Positions 20,065 through 31,789 of a stretch of DNA of 64,000 nt are shown one piece after another; the stretch's first letter is position 1, and each line of letters starts with the position of its first letter. The stretch is from positions 471,568,573 through 471,632,572 of the forward strand of contig NC_081409.1 in assembly GCF_030272615.1 (NCBI RefSeq), in the 5' to 3' direction. The position numbers were made by a program, and so were the translations under genes. Source of the stretch: Cryptomeria japonica. Lineage: Eukaryota > Streptophyta > Pinopsida > Cupressales > Cupressaceae. A model generated the notes under the pieces. The model saw nothing but the letters and a program-made list of their open reading frames with translations. It was not told the origin of the DNA and did no database searches.

Positions 20065-22353
20065 ATGAGTAGTGAAGTTTTTCAGCCTTGTATATTTCCA
20101 CATATGACCATGTCCAATAAACTAGAACAACCATGTAATAGGAAATATTTCAGTATGAAGTATTATGCTACTCTAAATTTCGAAGGTATTCCGAGTTACC
20201 CAAATCCCATACCCACAAAAATTAGAAAGTATTTGCCAATATTCAGTGGGAAGAAATCAGAATCAGCATGTCAACATTTGAAAAGATTTTTCAGATTTGA
20301 TGGGAAAGTTTGAAGTTTGTCAAGAAGATGTGTACATGAAGTTATTTGTCCAGTCATTGAAAGAGGATGCAAGGGATTGGTTCTCTTTCTTGCTAGCAAA
20401 TTGTATTTCCTCATGGGAAGAATTAATTTCAGACTTCATAGACCAATTTGCTGAAAAGGTGAGTGATTATGATATGCTGAGAGAATTCACGTACATACAA
20501 ATCAGGGAAGATGAATTGGTACCAACATTTAATACCAGGTTTTCACAAACATTGTCTAAAATTTACAGCAAGTATAAGTTCAATGATAAAGTATGTTTGG
20601 ATATTTATATGAGTGCCTTTGACGAGAAGATCAGTTTCTTTTGAGAAACAAAGAACCCAAAACTCTGCATGAATCATTTAACATAGCTAGGGACATTGAA
20701 AATAACTTAAAATTTGGGATCTCAAAGATATTTGTGTCTACTGTTGTTTCTTGTCAAACACCTTCAATGGTGAAATACAATGTGAAGCTGAGAAAAACAT
20801 TCTTTGCCAAGAATCTTTGTTGTCAATGTCGGTTGTCTCTTACAGTAGTGAGGGAATAATTAGTGGGAAATTTTGTGATAATGCTGATACAAAGATAGAT
20901 ATATATAAAGGATATGTACCATTTGATTTGTATTCTGGTTATGCTGATTATGTGGCTGCAAGTAATCAAGTAAATCATGCATTTCCCAAGGTTAATAATA
21001 ATGAAATTAATGATGATGATGACCATCTATCTTTACATGCCGTAGATGTATTTGATGCCGAAGTACCAAATACCGAGGGATCACCAAATGTTGTTGATTA
21101 TGCAAGTGAGGATGTGCAATATGATGTAAATCAAATTTTGATTAAGTCTGATAAAGCTGAAAATGAAATTGTGAATGTTGATGGTGTTCTCAATACAAGT
21201 ATACCCAATGATGATTGTGTTTCTAGAATGGAGTGGTGCTGTTGATTATGAGGACACTGAGTTCGATTTTCAGCACTTTGAAGGTATACAAATGAATGGC
21301 GAAGATCGGTTTCAGAATAAGAGTGATCTTGGCACAAGTTTTTCACCTTCTTATGATTAGCAAATGAATGTCAATTATGCAGCTGAGGATACCTATGAGA
21401 GTTCTTATTTTTCATCTTGTGAAGGTGATATAAGAGGAGACCAAGTTATATATCTCAATCATGAATCTGAAAATGAAAGTATTTTTCAAGATAAAAACAT
21501 ATGTGAAAATAAGGATAATATTTTATTTTCAGATTTAAATGAACCTATATTTGAATGCTTTCAAAGTTTGAAATACCATGAAGAGGATGTCAATGTTGAT
21601 AGTATGCTTGAACCGGATATGGAGTTCTTTGCCTTTGATATAAATGTTCATAGTGCTGACCTCATTGATGAAAATGCTGAAGTTTCCCCTTGTGTTGAAC
21701 AAGTTTGTTATGTTGATGAAGTTCCAAACAGCAGTAGCAGGTATTGTACAAATTTACTTCATGATGAAGGTAAGAAGCATGGGTTGTGTGATGATTACTT
21801 CAGACCACAAATGGAAGTTTTTCAGGTGGATGTAAGTCTGAATGAGAAAGATTTAGCTGAGGATTTGCTTCAGCTAGAGGTATGCATTCTTTTCCGTGAT
21901 TGGGATATTAAGAATGCTGATCTATTGAGTTTGATGAACAAGGATAGTATAGAGTGTGATCAGCATAGTGAAGTATCACATCTGGACCAAAATGTTTATG
22001 TCCCTTGTTTGTATCAATCAGTTATTAACATCCCTCATTCTATGAATTTAAATGATAATAAGTTATGTGCTGATGAGAACTACACTGGTGAGAATGGATG
22101 TTTTATTTTTGAAATTCAACATGATGATGCCCTTGCAAATGATAGAGTTGATTGGGATAGTGAAATGTATGGCAGCTTGTGGAAAGGCCTCTATAGTGAT
22201 TTATCTCATGATTTTACCTTTGTTGAAATAGTGTGTGGTTACAAAGTTCAAAATCAGGCAAAAGGTGTGCACACCAGCTGTTGTAGTAATGAGATGAAAG
22301 AGGTTGACTCTAAGGATTATGCTCAGTTTTTATTGAAAGGTGTCTTTGTTTAG
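20065..22353 (+). pseudogene. Broken gag with long acidic extension, no pol
   Basis: A degenerate coding region of about 760 codons spread over three frames. 20065-20310 and 20297-20644 form a Retrotrans_gag-like capsid domain (PIPTKIRKYLPIFSGKKSES, LKEDARDWFSFLL, SSWEELISDFIDQF), continuing at 20641-20700 (NKEPKTLHESFNIARDIENN). From about 20751 the protein becomes very acidic, without a zinc knuckle, protease or RT. The last 329 codons (21364-22353) are open and follow 21175-21360 in frame after one TAG. Shifts occur near 20300, 20640, 20760 and 21200. It is followed by a possible polyadenylation region (AATAAAG near 22490 and 22515). It may be a gag-only element's product or a diverged gag with an unusual C-terminus. 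I do not recognise the acidic part. Confidence 0.65.
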
Positions 22354-23820
22354 ATCATGATATCAAGTGATGAGAATCAGATTTTTGACATAGGTAAATG
22401 CTAAAATTATTTGGAGAAGTTTATAATCAGTTATAAGTATGTTTGTATACTTTGTATAGTTGCTTGGCTTCAGTTGTGTGGTTTTCAATAAAGTGCCCTG
22501 CTGTTTGCGTAGAATAAAGAGCCCTTTTCTTTTGAGAAGAGAAGAGAAGTATTCTATTTTTGGGTGGTCTTCTCTTCCATAGATTCTAAATTCTTGTGTT
22601 GATCTTACAATCAACCATCCCTAGTCAGAGCCACTATTGGGACTCATTAAATTTTGAGTAATTTGAGAGGCCCATTTCAAAATTTTGCTCTGCATTTCCA
22701 AATGATCATAAAATGAGTCAGTTTGAATGGCCTAGTTAGAGAGAGGGTAAAATGAAGCTAGTTAATCAAGGGGTAAGGCTTTGGAAACTTGTTGTACACC
22801 TTTCATTTAGCTAATGAAGTGTAGTGCAACTTTCAGAATTCAATTTGGATCAATTGATCAGGTACACATTTCAAGGGGTGAGCTGAAAGTGCATGTTAGG
22901 TGCAAATGCATATTTTATTAAGTGGCCTACTTTGAGAGCCTATAACTTTTCCCACTAGATTATATATTGAATTTAAAAATGATCTGAATTCTATGCATAA
23001 ATGTGAATCAACGTGCCAAATTTCAAGTCCCTGTGAATCCATTTGCTTAGTTTGGTAAGCTCAATCCGTTTGCAGTTTGTGTTGTTTGACAAGTCCTTGT
23101 TTCAGCTGCTAGTCAGAGCCCTGCTTTGCACGTGTAAAAGTTGCCCCAGTGAGTGTCATATTAGAATGTTTTTTCCAGGCTAATGCTGGTATAAAAGAAA
23201 AGCTATGTTTCAAATTTCAAGCTCCTACCAATCCATTTGATCAGTTTTCAAAAGGGTTTCTTGAGCCATCTTATTCAATGTTCTGTATTTTCATTGCTAC
23301 ATCAGTTAATCTGGCTATTTTCATGAGCATACCATTTGCACCCAGTCAGCCTTTTGGTTGAACTAAGTATTCTAATATTTGATATGTACTTCAAGGTACC
23401 TTTGTCTTAGATTTGAGGGTCTACGGAGATTGTTTGATATTTTTAAGAAAGGCATCATGAGTTCCATGCGCATTGACTTCATTAGGTCCGCAGTGCTGAC
23501 AAAGCCAGTTGGTCATCTTTGACCATTAATATTTCATCACTCAGGATTTGTCTTGAAAAAATGCTTGGCAGATTTTATGTTTGTATATCAGAGTACACGT
23601 CTATTAGTTTGCAAAGTCCAGAAAGGTGTTTTGACTAGTTTGAAAATTACGTCTTTGCAATTAAATGCGAAAATGTGGCACAAGCGCCTGAAAGTTGTGA
23701 AACTCAGTTTAATGATCCAAAAATGGTGTCGATCGATTCCAGAGGTATGTTTAAGGTTCCCAAAGCATTTTGAAGTTCAGTTGCATGAAAACGATTTTTT
23801 TTTTTAGCCAGACCCACTGT
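22354..23820. other. Gene-free stretch after the gag relic
   Basis: No supported coding region. Short related phrases (TAGTCAGAGCC near 22623 and 23113) recur about 490 bp apart, consistent with diverged repeat DNA. Confidence 0.4.
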
Positions 23821-25020
23821 GGGGCCCGACCTGGCTCATGCTCGTGCATTGATTTTATTGGCAACTTGGTTTGAGTGAAGATTTAAATTTCTTTATGTGT
23901 GTCATCAAGTGCAAAAATGAAAGAGCATAGAAACTCCCTTCAGCAAAGGCATGTTGGCAGGTGTAAAGCGTAATTCCACAACCTTTGGTAGCTCCTCCTT
24001 GCTTGTACATAGCTTGGTAATTGGTAAAAGGGCGATGGTTTATAAAATTTCTGTGAATGCAATCAGCAGGAGTAAAGCCCCCTCCTATGTGTGAGTTGAA
24101 GAGCTATAAAGAAATTTTCAAACCAAATGAAATGGGGCTGCATGGAGAAGACTTGGAAGGCTTAATAAGTTCCAAGCAAATGCATTGCCAGAGGTGAAGC
24201 TAAAGTCCGTGATTTCTGCTTGCATCCTCCTCCTTCCCCTAACATGGCATGTGAAAGGCTAATAGAAACTCTAGCAATGCCATTGGAAGGTGCAAAATTT
24301 AAAGCCCCTCCCACATGGTAACAACCTTCAATAAACTTTCTGAAAATGCAAGATAGAAGTAGAAAACTTCCATGCAAATCTATATCTGCAGGTGTAAAGT
24401 CATTTCCTCCTGGGGCTATGTGAGAGGGAGGCGTTGAAAAGGTTTAAAGAACCCTGCAGCAAAAGAAAAATTCAGTAAAAGAAACCTTCAGCAAAAGAGA
24501 TGTTCAACAAATAGCAATTAGCAGGTGTATGTGCCAAATTCCCATGCTGGAGTGTGGTGTATAAGTTTGGGGAGTACAATTTAAAACTCCAAAGCAAATG
24601 CCATCTTCTCTTATGTGCTATGGAAAATGGTGTTTTAAACTTCAACCAAATGCAAATTGGCAGCTCAAATTCCATAAACCTTTGCCAGTTTTCCTTGCTG
24701 TGTAGTATGATTTGAAGAGAAGTTGAAACATTTCTACAAATGCATTTTGGGTAGGCTCCTAGCCAAACTCTCTCTCCACGTGAAGTTTCCAAGGAAATTG
24801 TAATAGATATTTGGCCAAGCATTTCCCCCCTGATGTGCGTTGAGCTTGTCTGGATTTTAAAGAACAATTGAAACTTTCAATCAAATGCAAAGGCGCCATT
24901 AAAACTCAAAGAAAACTTTCAAAAATGCACAATTTCAGGAAAAACGCATTATCCCACATTTGCTAGGGAATGGAAGTTCTTGGTATTTAAACACAAACGC
25001 ACACTCATCTATAGTGTCAA
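23821..25020. repeat. Very diverged interspersed motif array (AAATGCA ... GCAGGTGTAAAG)
   Basis: The motif AAATGCA followed by GGCAGGTGTAAAG-like and CCTCCT-like words recurs from about 23950 to 24930 (for example 24053, 24174, 24374, 24645, 24737, 24880) at irregular spacing of about 50-130 bp. It looks like an old tandem array of units near 100 bp. Boundaries and copy number cannot be fixed by eye. Confidence 0.4.
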
Positions 25021-25039
25021 AGCCTCAAGGGATTTTGAT

Positions 25040-25330
25040 GCAAGGTGCCGATTGGGTGCCCAGTGGACCCCACGTGTGCGGGCATGAATCTCGAGGTGGC
25101 CGAAGAGATAGCTAGCAACCAAGTGGACCCCATGTGTGAATAGACGGATTAAAGATCATGTAGGTTCATCGCAGATCGACGACTGACATTGTTTCGCAAT
25201 CCAAAGATGCTCGAAGATTAACCATCGTGAAATGGCAAAAAGCACGTGTGGGAAAAGGTATGGTAAAGATCGTGCAGGTTCATCGCAAATCGACGGTCGA
25301 CAGGTTGCCACGTGGTAGGGTGTTAGGAGT
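25040..25330. repeat. 114-bp duplication with G-box (CACGTG) motifs
   Basis: AAAGATC(A/G)TG(T/C)AGGTTCATCG occurs at 25151 and 25265 (period 114), with flanking similarity. CACGTG cores occur near 25073, 25245 and 25311. CACGTG is a common plant bZIP/bHLH binding site, so this may be an LTR enhancer. That role is inferred only. Confidence 0.55.
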
Positions 25331-26964
25331 AAAATGGATGAAAAATCAAAGTTAATAACATAGTTTCAACTATAGGGAAAAATAAAAAAATTTAAATGAC
25401 AGAGGTGCATGACTGATTAATTTTCTCTGGGGTTAATGTTTGCCCAAATATAAAAGTATTATATATCACCGGAAAGCTCTCAGAGCAAGGAATCTAGTCA
25501 TGAAAATTTGTTTCACCAAAAATTAGATATTTCAAGAGCAGTTTCCATGGGAAGGAGAAATGAAATGAAATTCAGTTAGGGAAAGAAGACACATGGCATG
25601 TTTTGATGAAACCTAATCTTTTCCCTCCTCCTTTTATCCTCTATTCTTCTCATTTTGTTAAAGATCACAAGAATTTTGTAAAAAAAGCTCTAGCAAAATA
25701 TATTTAGGGTTTTTTCTGGTTTTGAAGGATCATTCCGGAGTTATGTAAAGATTTTGATGAAGGATATCAATATACAGATCAAAGAATTTTGAGCCTAGAT
25801 TCCTGTTGTCTTCTTGTATGCATGATTGATTTACTAGTTCAGTTAGATAATCTAAGGTTATTTAATTAAATGATTTGCAAGGCAAATTTACAGAGATGTT
25901 TTAGGTTTTTCTCTCAAGGAGGGGGATTAAATATTCTTAAAATCTTTCTGTTAGTAATCATTAATTATGCTTGAATCTGATAATTGGGTTTAGCACAAAG
26001 GTAAAATTTATATATGTTAGGCATATATAAATTTGGTGAAATTGAAATGATGAAATGTATGTGGATGTCCTATTTAGAATTCTTAACTAGTCTTAGGTGA
26101 CTCTGAAGCTCGACATAAGGCACTGGTATAGTTTTCTAGGTTCTATAACCTTCTTGGAGATCAATGAAAATTATTACAAGTCTTTCTTTTATGTTCAGTT
26201 ATGTTCAAAGTGATAGGGTTTGAAGAGGTTGGCATTGGTTTTCTCTATAAGTCTTTAATTGCAGCCATGAAAGAATGATCACAAAGGGTATACCTACCTA
26301 AGCTAAGTGGAAGCTTAAAGTGTAGAAGGTTTATGTATAAACCTTGCTATATGTTTTCTTTTGTTTCTGTTTCTTGTTGTTTCTCTCCATAAGCAACAGA
26401 GGCTTGAGAATTCTTGCAGAGAGGATAAGGAAATCAGAATTTGAGAACAACATGACCTTTTTAAAGTCTCTACGACCATATAAGAGAAGGGTGATCTATT
26501 AAAGATACATTGAATAGAGATTGAATAGTCTTTTAGATGTCACAAGACCAAATAAAGGGTTTCGTCAAGGAGACATTCAACCTTGATAAGAAAATTGTGT
26601 TGTCTCCTCGAATGGATATAAAGATGCGAAAGGACTACAAACAAGATGACGCCAAATAAAGAGATACTATGATTGAAGAAAGGTCATACCTATTTGGTCA
26701 ATGAGAATTTTCACCTCATATAGTGACAATTCAAACAAATTGAATGCATTAATGGTCATTCTAACAAAAGTGTTTGTATGAGTGGAGAATTATACTTAAG
26801 CATGAATTGAGGTAATCAAGAAAATTTGAAGAATGCATGGAAATGTGTCTTGTTGGGTATTAAGTGGGATAAATTAGGTCAAGGATTGAAGTGATCATTT
26901 CAGCATAAGGAGAATTCTTCTTCGGGGTTTATAATTCTGAGTAAAGAGGAAATACTAGGAGGAC
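25331..26964. other. Gene-free leader-like stretch before an unrecognised coding relic
   Basis: About 1.6 kb, no supported coding sequence. Pyrimidine-rich sequence near 25615-25660 and its position before the ATG at 26965 suggest LTR end and leader DNA of the relic, but no LTR boundary was found. Confidence 0.4.
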
Positions 26965-29900
26965 ATGGAAGAAACTTCTGAAAAACCTAGGGCTAAGAGG
27001 TAGAAAAAGGAAGGAAGTCCAACAAACCAGGACTTAATAGACCAATTATCTGGTGTCGATCCTAAGACAAAGAGAATCATGCAATTGAACACTAGTGTAG
27101 AGAAAGTAGAAGATTACCAAATTCATTTAGGAGATGTGTGGAAACCTGAAAGGGGATATAAGCTATTCATATTCCACTTCAAAATAATGTTTAGATATGA
27201 GCCAGTGTGCAATAAAGGGTGACTAAATTTAGGTAAATTAGTTGTGCCTAATGTATATGTGAATGTGTCTTTGATGAAAGTGATTTCTAAGAATTACAAC
27301 CCAAAGATCAAAAGAATTTGTGATTCTCAAGGAACACCCCTTATACCAATAAGAAAGGAATACATTTCTTTAGTCTTTGATTTAGATAATAACTGTGATA
27401 GAGATTATTCTTGAAACTCTTGAGAATGAATACCACAAGATGGATACTACCTATAAGAGATGGAGGTTTCCCCTACATAAACCTAGGTTAGAAGAAAACC
27501 AACTCAATAAGTTTGAATTTGATGACAAGCCTCCATTCTCTGTAGAATTATTCGAGGAATATTTTTAGTATACCTATTAATCAATTTACCAAGTACTAGG
27601 CTTAGATGCTCCTCCTCTCATTTCACTTGCACCAATGTTCTTAGAAGAAAACATACAAGGTCATGGTCCTCGGCCTTTTTATTATACAACATGCGTAGCA
27701 TACTCAATTGACAAAAGCTTATGTTTGATTCAAAGGAATAGTAATTGTATAAGTTTCAAATATTATTTGTTGCGCATGCATATGATTTAATATGTTGGCC
27801 AATAAATGGGCATATGGACAAAACATTTGAAGATTGATGACTATAACCAGAATAATAAGTTGAAACTTTTGCAATTATGGACTGCAATATGGGATAGCAG
27901 GTATATCCAGTCTCATTACTTATATTTTGAATAATACTTTTTTAAGCCACTGTACAAACTTTTTGGTCACCCTTGTGATTACTCATTGATGTTTGAAATC
28001 CAAAAGTTTATCCGACCAAAGGATAAGGATGGAAAATATAAAATAGACCACAATTGAGGAGTCTAGTATTCCTTTCAGGATTGCACAAAGATCATAGTAT
28101 ATGGGTTTGAGGATACTCCTTTCCTCCTACCCGAGACAATGCCTAACCAAATAACATATTTGGAGATTGTAAGGCAATTGGCTTATTCTAGTTTCATGAA
28201 TTTGAAATCATTTGGCAAATAGACTCTCATGCCAGGAACCATCCCCTTTGGGGATTTCACTATGCCTACAACAGAGGGATATAACTTGGCACACTATAAC
28301 TTTTCAAAAGGGGAACCAAGAAAAGAATTTGATCCTAAAGGGTTTATCAATGATGTTAAAGTGAGGCAAGGTTTTAGTGGATATAAACATAAACCTTATA
28401 TGCATGATGATCTTATTAGAAATTTAAATGAGTCTCAGGCTATTCACAAAATTAACACATAAACAATTTTATGCAAGCAAAGGCATGGAAGGAGAACCAT
28501 GATTCCTCCTATCATGGTGCTTTCTTAGAGATTGATGATCCCATTGTCAGGGTCAAGGCACTTATTTTGCATGCTAATGATTTGATTAATGATGTACCAT
28601 ATTTTATGTTTAGGGCTAGAATAAATGAACCTAGAGGGAAAGACATTCAAAGACCAGGGGAAAGGATTGAATCTCCCATTCAACATGTTTCCCCACAACC
28701 CAATCCTGAAATTAGCTTTTCTGTAGAAGAAGTTTCTCCACAAGAGGAAGATGTGGGAACTAATGCTCAAAATGAGCAAATTTCCAAACTACAAATTAGT
28801 GATTATTGTGCCCCATTAGATCTAATGCTAACAGTAGATCAATCACTAGGATATTTTGAATGATGATTTGAGACAACTAGCTTGCAAACATTTTATTTCT
28901 AACAATGATTTTATAAAAACATCAAAATTTAAAGCCTTTTTGTACAATTATAAAGGAAAGCAAGTGAGAAAAGGAGAAGTTCATATAAAATTTGCCAATG
29001 AGTCTCAATTGCTACATGAATTACAAAAGAAAATTTATTTAGAAATAAGTAAAATGACTCTAGAGAGATGAAGAGAACTCTTACAAGAAGCAAGTGTTAT
29101 GATCTTCCTAGGGTGGGATATAAGTTTTTCTCTCATCTTTGATAGCTTTTTAAGTAGCCAAGATAGTAAGATGAAATTGACCTTAGAGGCTATGGATAGA
29201 ATATACACTAGGTTTGGTTTCAACCTAGATGAAAAGAGTTTTCTTACATGGGCATTATACCCTCTAGATAAAAGGCCTAATATTATTGATACTAGTAAAG
29301 TATTTGGACATTTCATGATACAACAAGTTGGAGAAGTTGAGCTAATGGAAATTGTTGACCTGAGAATCAATGTAGCAAAATTCAATTAGGCTTAGGTTGA
29401 ATAACTAGTTAAGCAAATAAATATGTACAAATCAAAGAATGAATTGATTTGACATGAAAATGTAAGGCTTAAGGACAAAGTAAAAGGTATATCCAAGGAG
29501 TCGACATATGAACTTGAAAAATCTCTTCTAGTGGCACAAGAGGAATCTTAGCATTAGAAGAAGAAGGTTTATGAGTTTCAAAGAGAAAATGAATATCTTG
29601 GTACCCAAGTTAAAGCCTCAGAGTATGGAGTAGCTTTAGAACTTGTGAAAAGTAAGTTCAATAAGTTGATGGTACACATAGATAAATTTTGGCTGGCTCA
29701 CATGAGAAAATGCAATGCCCTCAAGAAACATAAAAGATTGGAAAATGAGATCAAGGAGAAGCTTCAAGAAGTGTAGGGAAGAAGGATTGTTAATGAACAG
29801 ACATTGAAGGAGGGAAATGCTTTTCTACAATAATATTTAAATTTATATCACATTCTTGAGGCTGAGGTGAATGAGTTTGATGGAATTGCAAGAGCATGCC

Positions 29901-30145
29901 TACCTATATTCTTCAATGACACAAGAGGTATAAAAGATCAAGATGAATGGAGGGAAGAATGCAAACTGATGCTTGTAGAGGCTCTTGATGGTGTCAATGA
30001 TGCAAACTATGTAATAGATAACACATTTGCATGGATGGAGAAGATGTATGATATTGAGCTATCAATGAGCAATATCATTAATGATGCAGATGAATACACT
30101 ACATTAGGTTATACTGAGCATATCTCACATAAGGAAATAGTTTAA
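26965..30145 (+). pseudogene. Unrecognised long protein relic, many stops
   Basis: From ATG at 26965 (MEETSEKPRAKR, stop) the plus strand keeps about 1,000 codons of protein-like sequence over several frames. The clearest open parts are 28229-28462 (MPGTIPFGDFTMPTTEGYNL...), 28471-28863, 28856-29071, 29099-29389 and 29867-30145. The region around 29400-29860 is Lys/Glu-rich with heptad-like spacing and probably formed a coiled coil. No gag capsid, zinc knuckle, protease, RT or transposase motif was seen, and I do not recognise the family. Length, decay and setting among LTR elements suggest a transposable-element gene. Very many stops make it inactive. The sequence continues unbroken to the Tat insertion at 30633. 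Confidence 0.5.
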
Positions 30146-30632
30146 TAGGATGTTTTCTTAATATTGTCAAAGACTTTAATTAGTGCTATTAGTTTCTTCT
30201 AGTTTAAGTTGAAAAGACAATTTGAAAAGGAATGACCTTTTCATTATTATGTTATAAATTTTCATTTGATGTGAATGAAAGAAACAATAGAAGAAGAATA
30301 TGTATAAAAATATAGACTTTATGAGAAACAATTCACTTTTTCTATCAAACTATGAATGAGTTCAATTGAATTTTGTTCTAAATTTGGTTTCATTTATTAT
30401 ATTGGTTAAAGTAGCCAAGTTCATTTGATATTCCTACATGTGGAGTTTATTTATTATATTAATTTGAATACCAAGGGTATCTCTAATTAATTGAAAAAGT
30501 TTGAATTTTTTTATATTGTTTTCTTGCTTGCTTCTCTCAAGGATAGATTAAACTCATTCAAATAAATCATAATAATAAATCCAACTCACTACATCAAGGG
30601 AATCGAGTGATTGATATATTCATACAAGGTAT
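30146..30632. other. Non-coding 3' flank of the relic, split by the Tat insertion
   Basis: AT-rich, no gene. It ends in GGTAT directly before the left Tat LTR. The other side of the insertion resumes with AGTAT at 46714. Confidence 0.5.
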
Positions 30633-31767
30633 TGTAATACCCTAAAATTGGTCATCTAAACCATGGGCCCCTAATCTCGACAATATCACCAAGGTCCTAA
30701 CCAAAGGCAATTAAATCAATCTTGAGCAAATTTATTAATTCTTTAATCATCAAATATTGCATGGCAAATGAATTACTCAATATTAATTAAGTATTTATTT
30801 AATTAATTGAATCATTCCAAGAATATCATTTTTTTTGTCAATAATCCTATTTAATTTATTAAATATCCTAGCATATTTAATTAATTAATAAATTTTCCAT
30901 TTAATCATGCAAAAAAGGAATTAATTTATTACAAAAGAGGAATTAATTACAAAGCAAGAGTTAAATTGAAAATAAAATAAAAGAATTAAATTGAGAGAGA
31001 AATCAAACTTGAGATATTATTTATTTCTTCAAAATTTAGGATTTGAAATCAAAAAAATAATTAATTGAATTATTAATCATTCTCTAAAATTAGAACTCAA
31101 AGCTTTTGAGAAAAAGAAGTTCAGTTGCCTTGAAAAGACTTTTTTCTTGAATAAATCAAAGAATTATCTATTTTTATCACTAGTGCATGGAATTAATTAA
31201 TTCTTATTTCTAATGCAACTTGAACTTCTTATCTGAATGCATTTCAATTAAACTATAATTGGAATCTATCTCAAGGCTAACTAAATCTGATTTCTCAATT
31301 ATTTTAATTAATTCTAAATTGTGTTTTTTCTTGATCTCTCTTGTGAATTCTCTATAAATTCAGCCTTCAGCTCTCATTCAAAACACCCCAGAGATACTTG
31401 AAAAACACATTGGAGATTATTATTATGTTGATTTTGTTCTGGAGTCATTGAAGATCTTGTGCTTGCTTTTTGAGATTATTGTATATTGAGTTTATTTCAT
31501 TATTGCTTGAATCCATAATTGCTTGAATTATTCATCCATCTTGCATCCATATAGTTTAATATCATATAGATTAGGTGTAGTCTAGTCACTGGTATTGCTT
31601 ATAAAAATCTCAGAGCAATCTTATACTCACATCTTTTAGAAGGCAATTAGTCGCTTTGTTATGGTTTATTATTTATTGAGTATTGATTTACTAACCATAC
31701 ATGTAATGACTTAATTGAAGTGTTGTGCATGCAACTATCAAACTCTTTTCACTTTTTCACACACACA
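30633..31767 (+). repeat. 5' LTR of the Tat element
   Basis: 1,135 bp, starting TGTAATACCC and ending in five CA units. A TATAAA box lies at 31353-31358. It aligns along its length with 45548-46713, with substitutions and a roughly 30-bp difference in length. Confidence 0.92.
31353..31358 (+). promoter_or_regulatory. LTR TATA box
   Basis: TATAAA in the 5' LTR about 410 bp before its end. The same box is kept in the 3' LTR at 46266-46271. A likely promoter for the element's transcript. Confidence 0.6.
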
Positions 31768-31771
31768 TTTC

Positions 31772-31789
31772 TGGCACCCACCGTGGGGC
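31772..31789 (+). promoter_or_regulatory. Primer binding site of the Tat element
   Basis: TGGCACCCACCGTGGGGC, four bases after the 5' LTR. It starts with TGG as expected for a tRNA primer, and closely similar TGGCGCCCACCGTGGGG sites are typical of plant Tat-type gypsy elements. Confidence 0.75.

Noticed and set aside
24162-24867. Minus-strand frames of 71 and 131 codons
   Set aside because: They lie in the diverged motif array and have no domain.
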